Shown: in pieces, positions 34,429 through 44,250 of the stretch | Layout of the letters: each line of letters starts with the position of its first letter | Position numbering within the stretch: the stretch's first letter is position 1 | From: Sediminibacterium sp. | Lineage (GTDB): Bacteria; Bacteroidota; Bacteroidia; Chitinophagales; Chitinophagaceae | NCBI GenBank assembly: GCA_017537025.1 | Contig: JAFWCB010000001.1 | Span: 62,001 to 126,000 of the forward strand | Direction: 5' to 3' | DNA: 64,000 nucleotides | Translations under genes and position numbers: made by a program | The notes under the pieces: model-generated | The model's input: the letters and a program-made list of their open reading frames with translations, nothing else | What the model was told of the DNA's origin: nothing | The model's database searches: none

Positions 34429-37400
34429 ATGCGGGTACCCTATTTACTCTTATTTTCCCTTTTGCTGGCAACGGCTGGCACGAATGCTCAATCTGTAACA
34501 GCGTTATCCTACAGCATTATAGACAGTACCTACGCCCAAAATTTTGATGGTCTCCCGGCATCAGGTAGCTTTTCGCTTCTAGGTAAAGGCCCTCATTATT
34601 TATCCCATACCCCAATTAATGCCATCAATACCAATGGCTGGCAGTTTTTGGCTTATGCAGGAAGTACTGGTAATGCTTTTTTTGCACCATCCACGGGGTC
34701 GGCAACGGGTCAGGGTGTTTATAGTTTAGGCACTGCTGGTAGTTCTGATAGAGCTTTAGGTAGTTTGGCATCCGGTAGCGGTGTTTATAGTTTCGGAATC
34801 GTACTCACCAATAATACCGGGAGTAATATCAATCAAATAACCATTGCTTTCAGCGCCGAACAATGGCGCAAAGGGGGATCTACCAATAAAAATTTTTGGA
34901 AATGCTTCTACAAAACCGGAAATATCACAAGTATCGAGCAAACCAATAAAACTGAATCTCCGAGCCTTGGTTTTTCTTCTATTCAAAATACAGCAGGCTC
35001 TGCCACACTGAACGGAAACCTCCCGGAAAATAAACAAGCGATAAGTGGTACTATCAGTGGTATCGATTGGAAACCGGGAGAACAATTTTTAGTGATATGG
35101 GAAGATGCAGATGAAGTAGGCAGTGATGATATTATGGCCATAGATGATTTCAGTTTGAAAGGAAGTTTGGTACAAAATAGCACTAATACAGTGCAACAAA
35201 TTATAAGCATAGCTACCAATCCTACCAACGCCGATACCATTCAATACCATATTAGCTTAAGTGGTAATATTAGCGGGCTCGCGAAAAATAATTTTAGTTT
35301 ACTTACCAATGGTATTACCAATGCCAACATTACAAAAATTGAAGGCTCAGGGAAAAACTACACAGCTTCTTTATACACCGGAAGTGGAACCGGTTTTATC
35401 ATTTTGGGAATATCTAACAATTCGAATCTTATTCCGGGTTTATCTAATATTCCGTTTTATAGTATCGACACCCAATGGATAGATAAGGTGAAGCCCCTTC
35501 AAACTAATTTTACACACGGTATTGATACTTTATTAAAACTCAACGATACCTTACAACTTTTATTAGAATTCAACGAACCGGTATTCCTAGATACAATAAA
35601 TGGATTTTCATACTTACCCGTTACGATCGGGAGCCGAATAAAGAATATTCTTTTTACGAGTGGGAACGGAACAAATACGCTCAAATTCACATACGTCATT
35701 CAGCCTGGAGAAATAGATAAAGACGGCATTAGGATGGCTTCTTCATTCAATGCGAAGAATCTATCTGTAAAAGACGGATCGGGCAACGTAGCCAACCTTA
35801 TTATCAATTCCCTACCTATTCAAAAAATTAAAGTTGATGCCGTTGCGCCTGAATTCACACAGGCAAGCGACACGATTATCCATTTTTGTAATAGCTCTGC
35901 ATTGATAACCCTAGATCAACTTTTAAAAGTTAACAACAAAGAAGCAAATGAACCGCTACGATGGAAACTTGTAAAGTCTCCTTCCAATTATACCATTACA
36001 AAACAAATATTCGATTCTAGTGGAAGCAGTACTACCCTCATACCAAACGGGTTTGTAGTAAATAATCCGACCAACAGTAATCTCACAGATACCTGTATTT
36101 TTAGTATCTCTGATGGCATCAATACCGCATACAAAAAAATTATTTTTAGTGTATCGAATGCTTATAAGTGGACCGGCACTGAGAATGCAGAATGGACTAA
36201 CCCCGCAAACTGGTGTAATCATGCAGTTCCACCCGATGCAGCCAATATTTTAGTACCTGCTTCTGCGGTTCATATGCCGTTGATCAACTCCGTTGTTTCA
36301 GCGCATCAAATTACCATTTCGGAAAAAGCTTCTTTAACTGTAAGCGGCGTATTAAAACTAAGAGGTACCATGCTTGCCGGTGATACTTCAGTTGATTTAC
36401 GTAATGGCAGCTTGGTGATGTTTGGAGAAATTCCACAAACCATTGACGGGAATTATTTGAAAGAATCCATCATTCAGAAATTAATTATTTCAAATAATAC
36501 TAATACAAGTATTAATAACCTTGTTAAACTAACCCATTCTCTCACGCTAGAGAAAGGATCCTTGAATACAAATAACAAATTAGTTTTTACCAAACAAACC
36601 ATACTTTCTCCAATCGCACAAACGGCGAATATGCAAGGCAAAATAATTTTAGAAACGGGTTGGTTAGGAAAAGATACAGGGCGATATCTAATTGGTAATC
36701 CTTTTGAAAATTCATTGAAAAAAACTGATTTCAATCATTCTTTTTTACTGCAAAAAATTAAACTCGAGCTAAATAAAGTTGATACTTCTTTTTTTGAACA
36801 ACTTGAAAAATATAATGCCGGATGGAGCATCATATCCGCATCAAATCAATACCAAAAAGATACCATAAGTGGTTATCCTCATATGGGATTACTACAAATA
36901 CCCGTCAATCAAATGGATAGTAGCGGTTTCTTCGCAGTAAGCAACCCTTATCTCTCTCCTATTAATATTCATTATTTACAACCAAGCAATGGGTTAGCAA
37001 AATATTATTGGATATGGAACCCTAAACAAGGTAAACATGGTGGCTTCACCTGTATCGCATCCGATCAGTCTTATATTATTAACACAGGTGAGGCCATTAT
37101 TGTACATGCCAGTACACCAACGAATAATACACTCTTGGTTACAGAAGAAGCCAAAACAAATACTTGGAACACAAATCCTTATCCTGTTATTGAAAAAAAT
37201 AATACCTATATGGCTAGTATAGACTTGTGGCAAGATGATATTTTTCAGGATCGTGTAACTATTATACATGCAGATAACGGCAGAAGTAATTTTGATTCAT
37301 TAGATGCCCCTAAACTATTTCAATCGGGGTATAATTTATTCAGTAAAAGTGCTGATGGAAAAAGCTTGACAGTTGACACCCGAAAAATGGATAAAAATGC

Positions 37401-37890
37401 AATTATTCCAATCAATATGAGCAATCTTACATCTGGCAACTATCAATTTAGAATTAGTCATGCCATACTCCCTCCCGATAATACATTGGTTCTCCATGAT
37501 AGATATCTGAATAAATTCCTAGTGCTGCGCAAAGACAGTAGCTATTCATTTAGCGTGAGCTCAGATAGCATGAGTAAAAAAGAAACAAGATTTGAAATAG
37601 CTGCTAATATTCCTTTGGCAACACTTGATCAGTTAACACATTCGCTATTGGTAAAATTATACCCGAATCCAGTTCACCAAGAATTAACAATACAAACTTC
37701 AACGAATACAAACAACCCTATAGAATTAAGAATTATCAACGCAAGTGGGGTTATTATAAAAACATTAGCGCCTATCTTGGAAAGAAAAGCGCTAATAAAA
37801 GTAGCCGTAGGCGATTTACCGAATGGATTATATATTTTACAAATTAGTAGTGGTGATACTAGTCAATCACTCCAATTCTTCAAACAATAA
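34429..37890 (+). CDS. T9SS-exported multidomain surface protein
   Basis: 1153 residues. A signal peptide (MRVPYLLLFSLLLATAGTNAQ) is followed by a beta-rich region with FDGLPASGSFSLLGKGP and MAIDDFSLKG (a typical N-terminal domain of such Chitinophagaceae proteins), repeated beta-sandwich-like segments, a GTENAEWTNPANWCN-type motif at ~580-600, and a C-terminal type IX secretion sorting domain (LVKLYPNPVHQELTIQTS to the end). It should be exported to the cell surface or secreted. I see no catalytic motif; adhesion or a structural role is the default guess. Confidence 0.85.
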   Translation: MRVPYLLLFSLLLATAGTNAQSVTALSYSIIDSTYAQNFDGLPASGSFSLLGKGPHYLSHTPINAINTNGWQFLAYAGSTGNAFFAPSTGSATGQGVYSLGTAGSSDRALGSLASGSGVYSFGIVLTNNTGSNINQITIAFSAEQWRKGGSTNKNFWKCFYKTGNITSIEQTNKTESPSLGFSSIQNTAGSATLNGNLPENKQAISGTISGIDWKPGEQFLVIWEDADEVGSDDIMAIDDFSLKGSLVQNSTNTVQQIISIATNPTNADTIQYHISLSGNISGLAKNNFSLLTNGITNANITKIEGSGKNYTASLYTGSGTGFIILGISNNSNLIPGLSNIPFYSIDTQWIDKVKPLQTNFTHGIDTLLKLNDTLQLLLEFNEPVFLDTINGFSYLPVTIGSRIKNILFTSGNGTNTLKFTYVIQPGEIDKDGIRMASSFNAKNLSVKDGSGNVANLIINSLPIQKIKVDAVAPEFTQASDTIIHFCNSSALITLDQLLKVNNKEANEPLRWKLVKSPSNYTITKQIFDSSGSSTTLIPNGFVVNNPTNSNLTDTCIFSISDGINTAYKKIIFSVSNAYKWTGTENAEWTNPANWCNHAVPPDAANILVPASAVHMPLINSVVSAHQITISEKASLTVSGVLKLRGTMLAGDTSVDLRNGSLVMFGEIPQTIDGNYLKESIIQKLIISNNTNTSINNLVKLTHSLTLEKGSLNTNNKLVFTKQTILSPIAQTANMQGKIILETGWLGKDTGRYLIGNPFENSLKKTDFNHSFLLQKIKLELNKVDTSFFEQLEKYNAGWSIISASNQYQKDTISGYPHMGLLQIPVNQMDSSGFFAVSNPYLSPINIHYLQPSNGLAKYYWIWNPKQGKHGGFTCIASDQSYIINTGEAIIVHASTPTNNTLLVTEEAKTNTWNTNPYPVIEKNNTYMASIDLWQDDIFQDRVTIIHADNGRSNFDSLDAPKLFQSGYNLFSKSADGKSLTVDTRKMDKNAIIPINMSNLTSGNYQFRISHAILPPDNTLVLHDRYLNKFLVLRKDSSYSFSVSSDSMSKKETRFEIAANIPLATLDQLTHSLLVKLYPNPVHQELTIQTSTNTNNPIELRIINASGVIIKTLAPILERKALIKVAVGDLPNGLYILQISSGDTSQSLQFFKQ

Positions 37891-37892
37891 CA

Positions 37893-38957
37893 TTAAATTT
37901 TATACATCCAGCCATGTGTATCGGGCACCAAACCATATCTGATATCATTCAATCGCTTTTTGAGTTCGGGCGCGGTAGTCCACTTATCAGTATCGAAATG
38001 TATAATATGGTCTTTGTACTTCAATTCTTTAATTAAAGAAATAGTTGCTGCAGTACCTGTACCGAATACTTCGTGTAGAAGTCCGGCACGCTGTGCATCT
38101 AATAAATCATCAATGCTTATTTTGGTTTCTATAACTTCAAAACCCATTTCCCTTAATACCGTCATGGCACTATCTCTGGTAACTCCTTCTAAAATGGTAC
38201 CTTCTTCCAAAGAAGGGGTAATGGCTTTATTACCAATGATAAAAAATACGTTCATGGTTCCTACTTCCTGCAAATATTTGTGTTCGAAGGCATCAGTCCA
38301 CAATACTTGATCATACCCTTGCTGGCGGGCTAATGCAGTTGCATGCATACTCGCACCATAATTACCTGCATTCTTAGAAAATCCTACACCACCGGGTGCT
38401 GCCCGAGTGTATTTTTCTTCCACATAAATGCGCATGGGAGCGGCATAATATGGCCCGGTTGGACTTAATATGATCATGAACTTGTAGGTTTCAGAAGGCT
38501 TAACACCTATTACGGGATCGGAAGAAAACATAAATGGACGGATATATAAAGAATGATCCTGAATAGAAGGAATCCAGCTCTTATCCATATCTATCAACAA
38601 ACGCATGCCTTCGATAAAAATTTCTTCAGGTACTTCAGGCATTTGCATTCTGGCGGCAGAAATATTAAAACGCCTAAAATTATCTTGTGGTCGGAAAATA
38701 AAAGCATTACCCTGCGGATCTTTATAGGCTTTGATACCTTCAAAAATAGCTTGACCATAATGTAAAGCCGCTAGTGAAGGCTCCATTAATAATGGCTGAT
38801 ATGGTTTTATTTCAACGTTTTTCCACTCACCGTTCTCATAATCAGCCTCCAGCATATGATCAGTAAAATATCGCCCAAAAGGAATATTCTCCAAACTCAT
38901 TTCCTGTAATTTACTACGCTCTACACGGCTAATGTTTATGTCAAGTACTGAGGTCAT
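37893..38957 (-). CDS. ilvE: Branched-chain amino acid aminotransferase
   Basis: 354 residues from the ATG at 38957. IFEGIKAYKD, RPQDNFRRFNISAARMQMPEVP, the PLP lysine in VGFSKNAGNYGASM, and the EVGTMNVFFII and GTGTAATISLI signatures mark fold type IV BCAT. It catalyses the final transamination of Leu, Ile and Val synthesis and the first step of their breakdown. It is convergent with the T9SS gene, with 2 bases between stops. No other ilv/leu gene is in the window. Confidence 0.94.
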   Translation of the reverse strand: MTSVLDINISRVERSKLQEMSLENIPFGRYFTDHMLEADYENGEWKNVEIKPYQPLLMEPSLAALHYGQAIFEGIKAYKDPQGNAFIFRPQDNFRRFNISAARMQMPEVPEEIFIEGMRLLIDMDKSWIPSIQDHSLYIRPFMFSSDPVIGVKPSETYKFMIILSPTGPYYAAPMRIYVEEKYTRAAPGGVGFSKNAGNYGASMHATALARQQGYDQVLWTDAFEHKYLQEVGTMNVFFIIGNKAITPSLEEGTILEGVTRDSAMTVLREMGFEVIETKISIDDLLDAQRAGLLHEVFGTGTAATISLIKELKYKDHIIHFDTDKWTTAPELKKRLNDIRYGLVPDTHGWMYKI

Positions 38958-39017
38958 AATTCTATATTTGTTGCAAATAAACAAAAAAATAAAAACTAAC
39001 GGCTGTTAATATTTTAA

Positions 39018-39563
39018 ATGGTTATGAAAACGGAGCAACTCCCCCCCTTTGTTTTGGCTGAACTATACCCGCATTCCTTGGTATTAGTGGATACCGTCGC
39101 CCCTATTGCCGGGCCTGCGATGAGCACTCCCAAGGAATTACCGGTAATTGAGCAAGAAAAGAAAGGGCTTCATATTTTAGGTAATAATGCCAAAAAAATC
39201 TGTATTGTGGTGGAAGACCATTCGGCAGTTTTTTTATCGGATTCAGATCTTCAATTCCTAACTAATGTTTTAGGTGCTTGTAAATTGAATATGGGAGATG
39301 TGGCTTTAATTAATAGTGTTCATAGCGCCGTTGATATAGCGCTCATAAAAAAAGAATTAAACCCCAGCTATTGTTTATTATTCGGTATGGATACAGATAC
39401 CATCGGCTTACCTTTTAAAATCCCCCTTTATCAACAACAATCCTATGCTAATTGCCAGTTTTTAGTTTTTCCTGATTTCCCTAAATTTTCGGGGAGTACC
39501 GAAGAAGCTAAGCTAGAGAAAACGAGACTATGGGTTAGCTTGAAGAAACTATTAAACATATAG
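39018..39563 (+). CDS. Conserved protein of unknown function upstream of rdgB
   Basis: 181 residues, with PPFVLAELYPHSLVLVDT, KICIVVEDHSAVFLSDSDLQFLTNVLGACKLNMGDVALINS and LFGMDTDTIGLP. It looks like a soluble alpha/beta protein conserved in Bacteroidota next to rdgB; I cannot name a domain with confidence. A second ATG at 39024 is an equally good start. It ends 4 bases before rdgB, so the two are probably translated together. Confidence 0.65.
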   Translation: MVMKTEQLPPFVLAELYPHSLVLVDTVAPIAGPAMSTPKELPVIEQEKKGLHILGNNAKKICIVVEDHSAVFLSDSDLQFLTNVLGACKLNMGDVALINSVHSAVDIALIKKELNPSYCLLFGMDTDTIGLPFKIPLYQQQSYANCQFLVFPDFPKFSGSTEEAKLEKTRLWVSLKKLLNI

Positions 39564-39567
39564 GACC

Positions 39568-40161
39568 ATGAGTAGTATTCAATTAATTTTTGCCACGAAT
39601 AATGCTAATAAGGTGATAGAAATTCAATCTGTTATTCCAGAAGGTATTCAAGTGATTTCTTTAGCCGAAGCAGGGATCAACATTGATATTCCTGAGCCAC
39701 ATAATAGTTTAGAAGCGAATGCAACCGAAAAATCCACTGTGATACATCAACTCACAAATAAAAATTGTTTTAGTGAAGATACCGGATTAGAGGTAACGGC
39801 TCTCCATGGCGAGCCGGGAGTAAAAAGTGCAAGATATGCGGGAGATCATAAAAATTTCAACGCCAATATAGATAAGTTGTTATTAAACTTACAAGGAGAA
39901 AAAAATCGAACGGCTCAATTCCGTACGGTAATCTCTTTGATATGGGATGATAAAGAATATCAGTTCGAAGGTATTTGCAAAGGACAAATAACGCATGAAA
40001 CGAGGGGTACTAATGGCTTTGGGTATGATGCAGTATTTATTCCGGATGGTTCAGATAAAACTTTTGGCGAAATGAGTTTGGATGAGAAGAACGAATATAG
40101 TCACCGAAAAAAAGCTGTGGCTAAATTAATAAGTTGTTTACAAGCGTTAACGGCCAACTAG
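39568..40161 (+). CDS. rdgB: Non-canonical purine NTP pyrophosphatase (RdgB/HAM1)
   Basis: 197 residues with the HAM1 signatures FATNNANKVIEI, SEDTGLEVTALHGEPGVKSARYAGDH and GTNGFGYDAVFIPDG. It hydrolyses ITP, XTP and dITP to monophosphates and so keeps them out of nucleic acids. It lies 4 bases after an unknown gene and overlaps the end of the convergent aroE by 4 bases. Confidence 0.95.
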   Translation: MSSIQLIFATNNANKVIEIQSVIPEGIQVISLAEAGINIDIPEPHNSLEANATEKSTVIHQLTNKNCFSEDTGLEVTALHGEPGVKSARYAGDHKNFNANIDKLLLNLQGEKNRTAQFRTVISLIWDDKEYQFEGICKGQITHETRGTNGFGYDAVFIPDGSDKTFGEMSLDEKNEYSHRKKAVAKLISCLQALTAN

Positions 40162-40889
40162 CTGTTCCAAATACGCCAACTTTCTTCTGCTTGTATTACG
40201 AGCATTTCTTGTCCATTTTGTGTGCTGGCACCTTGTTCTCTTCCAAGTTGTAAAAATTTTGTTTCTACCGGATTATAAATTAAATCGAATAAATGATGAT
40301 TAGCTCCAATATATTGATAAGGTAGATGAGGGGCTTCGTCGATATTAGGATATTGACCTACCGGCGACGTATTGATAATCAGTAAATACTGCTGCATAAT
40401 AGTTTCACTTAATTCCTCATAAGTGATCGTAGTTTCGCTTTTGGCGCGCGATACAAATTGATAAAAGATGCCTGCTTTGCGAAGCACATATTCAACTGCT
40501 GCTGCTGCACCACCTGTACCCAAAATCAAGGCATGTGTATGATGCTTGCGAATAAAGGGTTTAAGGGAATGAGCGAACCCAATGATATCAGTGTTATAGC
40601 CAATTCGTTTGCCATCTTTAATATGTACACAATTACAAGCCCCCATTTCCTTTACTGGTTCGGTTTGCTCGTGCAAAAAAGGGAGTATGGCTTTTTTATA
40701 AGGGATAGTAATATTGAAACCACATAGGTTATTTTTTTGAAATAACTGCGTTTCCAGATCATCTATCGAAGCAAATGAGAAATTTTCATAGCGAGCATCC
40801 TGAACAGACTCTGCTTCAAACTTTTTTGCAAAATAGTTTTGTGAAAAAGAATGAGTAAGCGGATATCCCAGTAATCCGTATAAACGCAT
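40158..40889 (-). CDS. aroE: Shikimate dehydrogenase
   Basis: 243 residues, short for the family but with its pieces: GLLGYPLTHSFSQNYF, the catalytic Lys in FNITIPYKKAI, GYNTDIIGF, and the NADP loop LGTGGAAAAVEYVL. It reduces 3-dehydroshikimate to shikimate. It starts 2 bases after the ComA-like gene in a TPR-comA-aroE run. Confidence 0.93.
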   Translation of the reverse strand: MRLYGLLGYPLTHSFSQNYFAKKFEAESVQDARYENFSFASIDDLETQLFQKNNLCGFNITIPYKKAILPFLHEQTEPVKEMGACNCVHIKDGKRIGYNTDIIGFAHSLKPFIRKHHTHALILGTGGAAAAVEYVLRKAGIFYQFVSRAKSETTITYEELSETIMQQYLLIINTSPVGQYPNIDEAPHLPYQYIGANHHLFDLIYNPVETKFLQLGREQGASTQNGQEMLVIQAEESWRIWNS

Positions 40890-40891
40890 GC

Positions 40892-41656
40892 TTATTGTTT
40901 ATCGAGGTATAAACTAAATGTATCGCCACGCAAACCAACACGCATGGCTTCCAGTGGTATAATTTCATAAGGCGCAATATTCCCCAAATTCACATTACAC
41001 CCGATCAATTCTAAAAAGTAAAGTTGTTGTACTTTTTGGGGAGCTTCCCAAATAATTTTCTCAGCTGGAATTTGTGTAAGGATTTCTTGTACTAAGCCTT
41101 CTCGAACTTCACCACTACCTCTGTAAATACCAACATTTCCTGATTCACGAGCTTCGGCTATTACATAAGAAGCACCGGCTTCTAATTCCGCACGCATCAA
41201 TTCGATCCATTTATATGGAGGGATAATATGCTCCGCATCTTTGCTACCTACTTCACTTAGTACGGTTGCATATTTTGTTAGCTTTTCAATGTACCCGCAT
41301 TTTTCTGCATGGGGAATAGTAATAGAACCGTCGCTTACTTCAATATATTTTATATCATAATCCTTACAAACATGAATATAGTCATCAAACTGATTTCGAA
41401 TCAAAAAGGCTTCAAATAAAGTACCTCCGAAATATACAGGGATATTGTGGGATTGATAGAGTTCTATTTTTTCACGGAGATTTGGTGTTACATAGGAGGT
41501 GCCAAAACCAAGTTTAACAATATCTACATGAGGTTGCGCGATACTGATAAAATCTTTTACCTCATTTATACTCAACCCCTTATCCATAACCATGGTTAAC
41601 CCATGAGTACGAGGCTGTTTTGTTCTTTCAGGAATTTGGGAAAGGTTGAAGTTCAT
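40892..41656 (-). CDS. comA: Phosphosulfolactate synthase (ComA family)
   Basis: Starting at 41656 the protein is 254 residues; an upstream ATG at 41737 adds a tail reading through the spacer. GLTMVMDKGLSINEVKDFI, DIVKLGFGTSYV, YFGGTLFEAFL, YIEVSDGSITI and ASYVIAEARESGNVGIY are ComA signatures. In archaea ComA joins sulfite and phosphoenolpyruvate to make phosphosulfolactate for coenzyme M. Bacteroidota lack coenzyme M, and I see no comB/comC/comDE here, so the fate of the product (perhaps sulfonolipid or sulfolactate metabolism) is inference. Confidence 0.88.
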   Translation of the reverse strand: MNFNLSQIPERTKQPRTHGLTMVMDKGLSINEVKDFISIAQPHVDIVKLGFGTSYVTPNLREKIELYQSHNIPVYFGGTLFEAFLIRNQFDDYIHVCKDYDIKYIEVSDGSITIPHAEKCGYIEKLTKYATVLSEVGSKDAEHIIPPYKWIELMRAELEAGASYVIAEARESGNVGIYRGSGEVREGLVQEILTQIPAEKIIWEAPQKVQQLYFLELIGCNVNLGNIAPYEIIPLEAMRVGLRGDTFSLYLDKQ

Positions 41657-41705
41657 TCCAATTAGTTTGGAGTGCAAAATTACAAAAAGGAATCCGAAGG
41701 TTTTG

Positions 41706-43127
41706 CTAAATCTTCTTCCCTTTTTTATATCTGGCAATAATATCTACGACCTGATTATTTTGCAAAATGGAGGGATTTAATTCAATAAATTTTTTTAGAA
41801 GCTTGGGGGATTTTTCCATACCTGCTTCCAGCTTCAATAACGCCTCTTTCGATTTACCCAAAACAAATAAACTGGTACTGGCATAGAAATAGAATATAGC
41901 CTTCCCTTCTGTTGCGGTGAGTGCGTTTAAACATTGCTCATACGCTTCTTCATAATATGCAGCTTTCAATAAACAACGGATAAGTGCTTCCCACCCCGCA
42001 CCATTTTTAGGCTTGTGTTTTACTACTGTTCCAAAATATTGAATAGCATCTTTAAATTTATTGAGATTCATTTTGCATTCACCCATAGCCAAATTATATT
42101 CCGGAATGGAACGATGAATACGCATGGCATTTTCCAAATGTTTGCAAGCCGTTTGCCACTGCTCTTCGAGCATATAGGTAACAGCAATTTTATAATGTAG
42201 CTTACTATCATCGGGGTTTAAATGAACCGCTTTTTTATAATGAAAGCGTGCGGATGCAAATTTTCCCATTCGATGATAACAATGACCAATGGCTTCATAT
42301 ATCACATCTTCCGGCCGGGTGAGTTCCAACACTTTTTCTAATACTTCAATAGCTTCTTTGTACTTTCTTAATCGGAGATAAGCATCTCCCATATTGCGAT
42401 AAGCATAATCGAATTTTTCATCAATGGCTACCGCATATTGATAAGCATCTATTGATTTCTCATAAAGCTTTAAGCCTTGATAAGCAGCAGCCAGGTTAAA
42501 CCATGCCAATTCATTAAAGGGATAATCATCTATAATTTTCTGGTGGATGCGGATACTTTCTTCATTCCTACCGGTAAAGTCTGTCCAAAAACAAATTTTA
42601 TACAAGGCCTCTTCATTGGTAGGCTCTTCTTCCAAGATCAACTTCAAGCAATCAAATACTTTATCAAACTCTTCATAATCGTCGTACACATCAGCCAGTT
42701 CAAATAGTAAGTCGATTCTTTCTTCCCCTTCAAAAAGCTGTAACGCAGCTTCTAAAAGCTCGACCGCTTTCGCCTGTTGATCCAGTGCCAGATAGGCATC
42801 TGTTTTTAGGATATATAAGTTCAAATCGGAGCTATCGAACAACTCTGCAGTTTCCAGGATATGGAGTGCTTCTTTATATTTTCGGGTTGCCAATAGCAAA
42901 TCGGCTTTTTTAATCATTAGCATGGCCGAATAAGGAAACTGCTCTAATCCTATTTCTGCGGCTTCCAATGCTTCCGGTATATTGTCTTTATCGTCGTAAT
43001 AATCAATAATTCGCTCGAATGCATCTTCTTCTAAAAAACTGTGGTTTCTACCTTGTTTCAGGTTTTGGTATTGTATGATAAGTTCCCGGAGTTCTTCCCG
43101 GTCTTCGCGGTACGGATTTTCTCGCAT
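41706..43127 (-). CDS. Tetratricopeptide repeat protein
   Basis: 473 residues made almost wholly of TPR motifs (about eleven), for example LNLYILKTDAYLALDQQAKAVELL, ELAWFNLAAAYQGLKLYEKSIDAYQYA and IYEAIGHCYHRMGKFASARFHYKKAV. There is no signal peptide, so it is a cytosolic scaffold for protein contacts. It is the first gene of the TPR-comA-aroE run. The AT-rich gap before it (43128-43261) holds no gene. Confidence 0.88.
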   Translation of the reverse strand: MRENPYREDREELRELIIQYQNLKQGRNHSFLEEDAFERIIDYYDDKDNIPEALEAAEIGLEQFPYSAMLMIKKADLLLATRKYKEALHILETAELFDSSDLNLYILKTDAYLALDQQAKAVELLEAALQLFEGEERIDLLFELADVYDDYEEFDKVFDCLKLILEEEPTNEEALYKICFWTDFTGRNEESIRIHQKIIDDYPFNELAWFNLAAAYQGLKLYEKSIDAYQYAVAIDEKFDYAYRNMGDAYLRLRKYKEAIEVLEKVLELTRPEDVIYEAIGHCYHRMGKFASARFHYKKAVHLNPDDSKLHYKIAVTYMLEEQWQTACKHLENAMRIHRSIPEYNLAMGECKMNLNKFKDAIQYFGTVVKHKPKNGAGWEALIRCLLKAAYYEEAYEQCLNALTATEGKAIFYFYASTSLFVLGKSKEALLKLEAGMEKSPKLLKKFIELNPSILQNNQVVDIIARYKKGKKI

Positions 43128-43261
43128 TGGACAGATGGTTTACCTAAACTAAGCCCTTTTTTTTGACTTTTTTTGCATTTTTTGAGTTTATTAACGTTTT
43201 TAAGCGTTTGTTAATAAAAAAAATATGTTAAAATATTTAGGAATAATCCTACCTTTACTAG

Positions 43262-43612
43262 GTGAAAGGTCAAAGAATATATAAAAAATGGGCTATTATA
43301 GGTGCACTTATGCTAAGTGTGCATCTAGCTTATGCAACTTTTTCTTTCACCGGGATTGTGGATGATAAAACTAGAAATACTAAATACACACTTCGCAGCT
43401 TAAGTAATTTTTCTAAAAAAGGGTTATCTATCAGTGCCTTAAAATCTACCCTACAATTCAGAGGTTTGCAGGTAATTCCTACTAAACCATCTACAGCTTC
43501 GGATGTGCAAACGATCTTCCAGTATGATAATGGAAATACAACATATGTATATCCGTATCGATTTAAAGTGAAAGTTCCAAGGTTTAAAACTCCTCAGCCT
43601 ACTAATCGTTAA
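43262..43612 (+). CDS. Small exported protein of unknown function
   Basis: 116 residues. The start at GTG 43262 gives a signal peptide (KKWAIIGALMLSVHLAYA). The mature part (TFSFTGIVDDKTRNTKYTLRSLSNFSKKGLSISALKSTLQFRGL) has no domain I recognise. It stands alone on the + strand and ends one base before the convergent GLPGLI-like gene. Confidence 0.6.
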   Translation: MKGQRIYKKWAIIGALMLSVHLAYATFSFTGIVDDKTRNTKYTLRSLSNFSKKGLSISALKSTLQFRGLQVIPTKPSTASDVQTIFQYDNGNTTYVYPYRFKVKVPRFKTPQPTNR

Positions 43613-43613
43613 T

Positions 43614-44246
43614 TTAATTTAGTAATCGATAACCACTGGTTGGGATATCGAATTTAGAAGCTTGTACCGGATTCAGGTTTATTTGCGTTGCCGTATAAGT
43701 AATTTTCTCTCCTTTACCTTCTTGTGCTTCATACTCTAAAACAAAGCCGGGGATATTCCTGAATTGATATTCAAAGTCTTTCACCGAGGGAACGATTGCA
43801 GTTGCATAGAATACCGAGAAACTGGTTCCGTTTTTTAATGTAAGAATCGCTTTTTTACAATCGTACCCTAATATTTTTTTTGTTTCATTACTAAAGCTCA
43901 ATTCCATATCAACAAATTTAGCATGTTGTGCTTCCCAAGCTTTCGCATCTAATTTTGTCATGAATTTATTTGTTCCTATCTCTCTCAAAATAACAGCAGA
44001 GCCTGAATTTTTATCATAAATCACCGATTGTTGGAAATTAGGGCTGATCAGATCCACCCTACTATCATTGGCTTTTATATATACATTTTTGGTAGTTGCT
44101 TTTAACAGGTTTACGGTTTCTTTATCAGCACTATTGTCGTCTTTCATTTGAATAGCATATTGAATAGTGCATTCGGCTACTACCCGTGCCTGCGCTAATA
44201 ACCAACAAGGTGCCAAAGCAATGATAAAGAGTACTACCCTACGCAT
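43614..44246 (-). CDS. GLPGLI-like exported protein
   Basis: 210 residues with a signal peptide (MRRVVLFIIALAPCWLLAQA). Beta-rich features of the GLPGLI/DUF4412-type family are seen: GYDCKKAILTLKNGTSFSVFYATAIVPSVKDFEYQF and NIPGFVLEYEA in the place of the GLPGLILE motif. The family is common in Bacteroidota, periplasmic and of unknown function. It starts 4 bases after yidC and is probably co-transcribed with it. Confidence 0.75.
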   Translation of the reverse strand: MRRVVLFIIALAPCWLLAQARVVAECTIQYAIQMKDDNSADKETVNLLKATTKNVYIKANDSRVDLISPNFQQSVIYDKNSGSAVILREIGTNKFMTKLDAKAWEAQHAKFVDMELSFSNETKKILGYDCKKAILTLKNGTSFSVFYATAIVPSVKDFEYQFRNIPGFVLEYEAQEGKGEKITYTATQINLNPVQASKFDIPTSGYRLLN

Positions 44247-44250
44247 TGAA

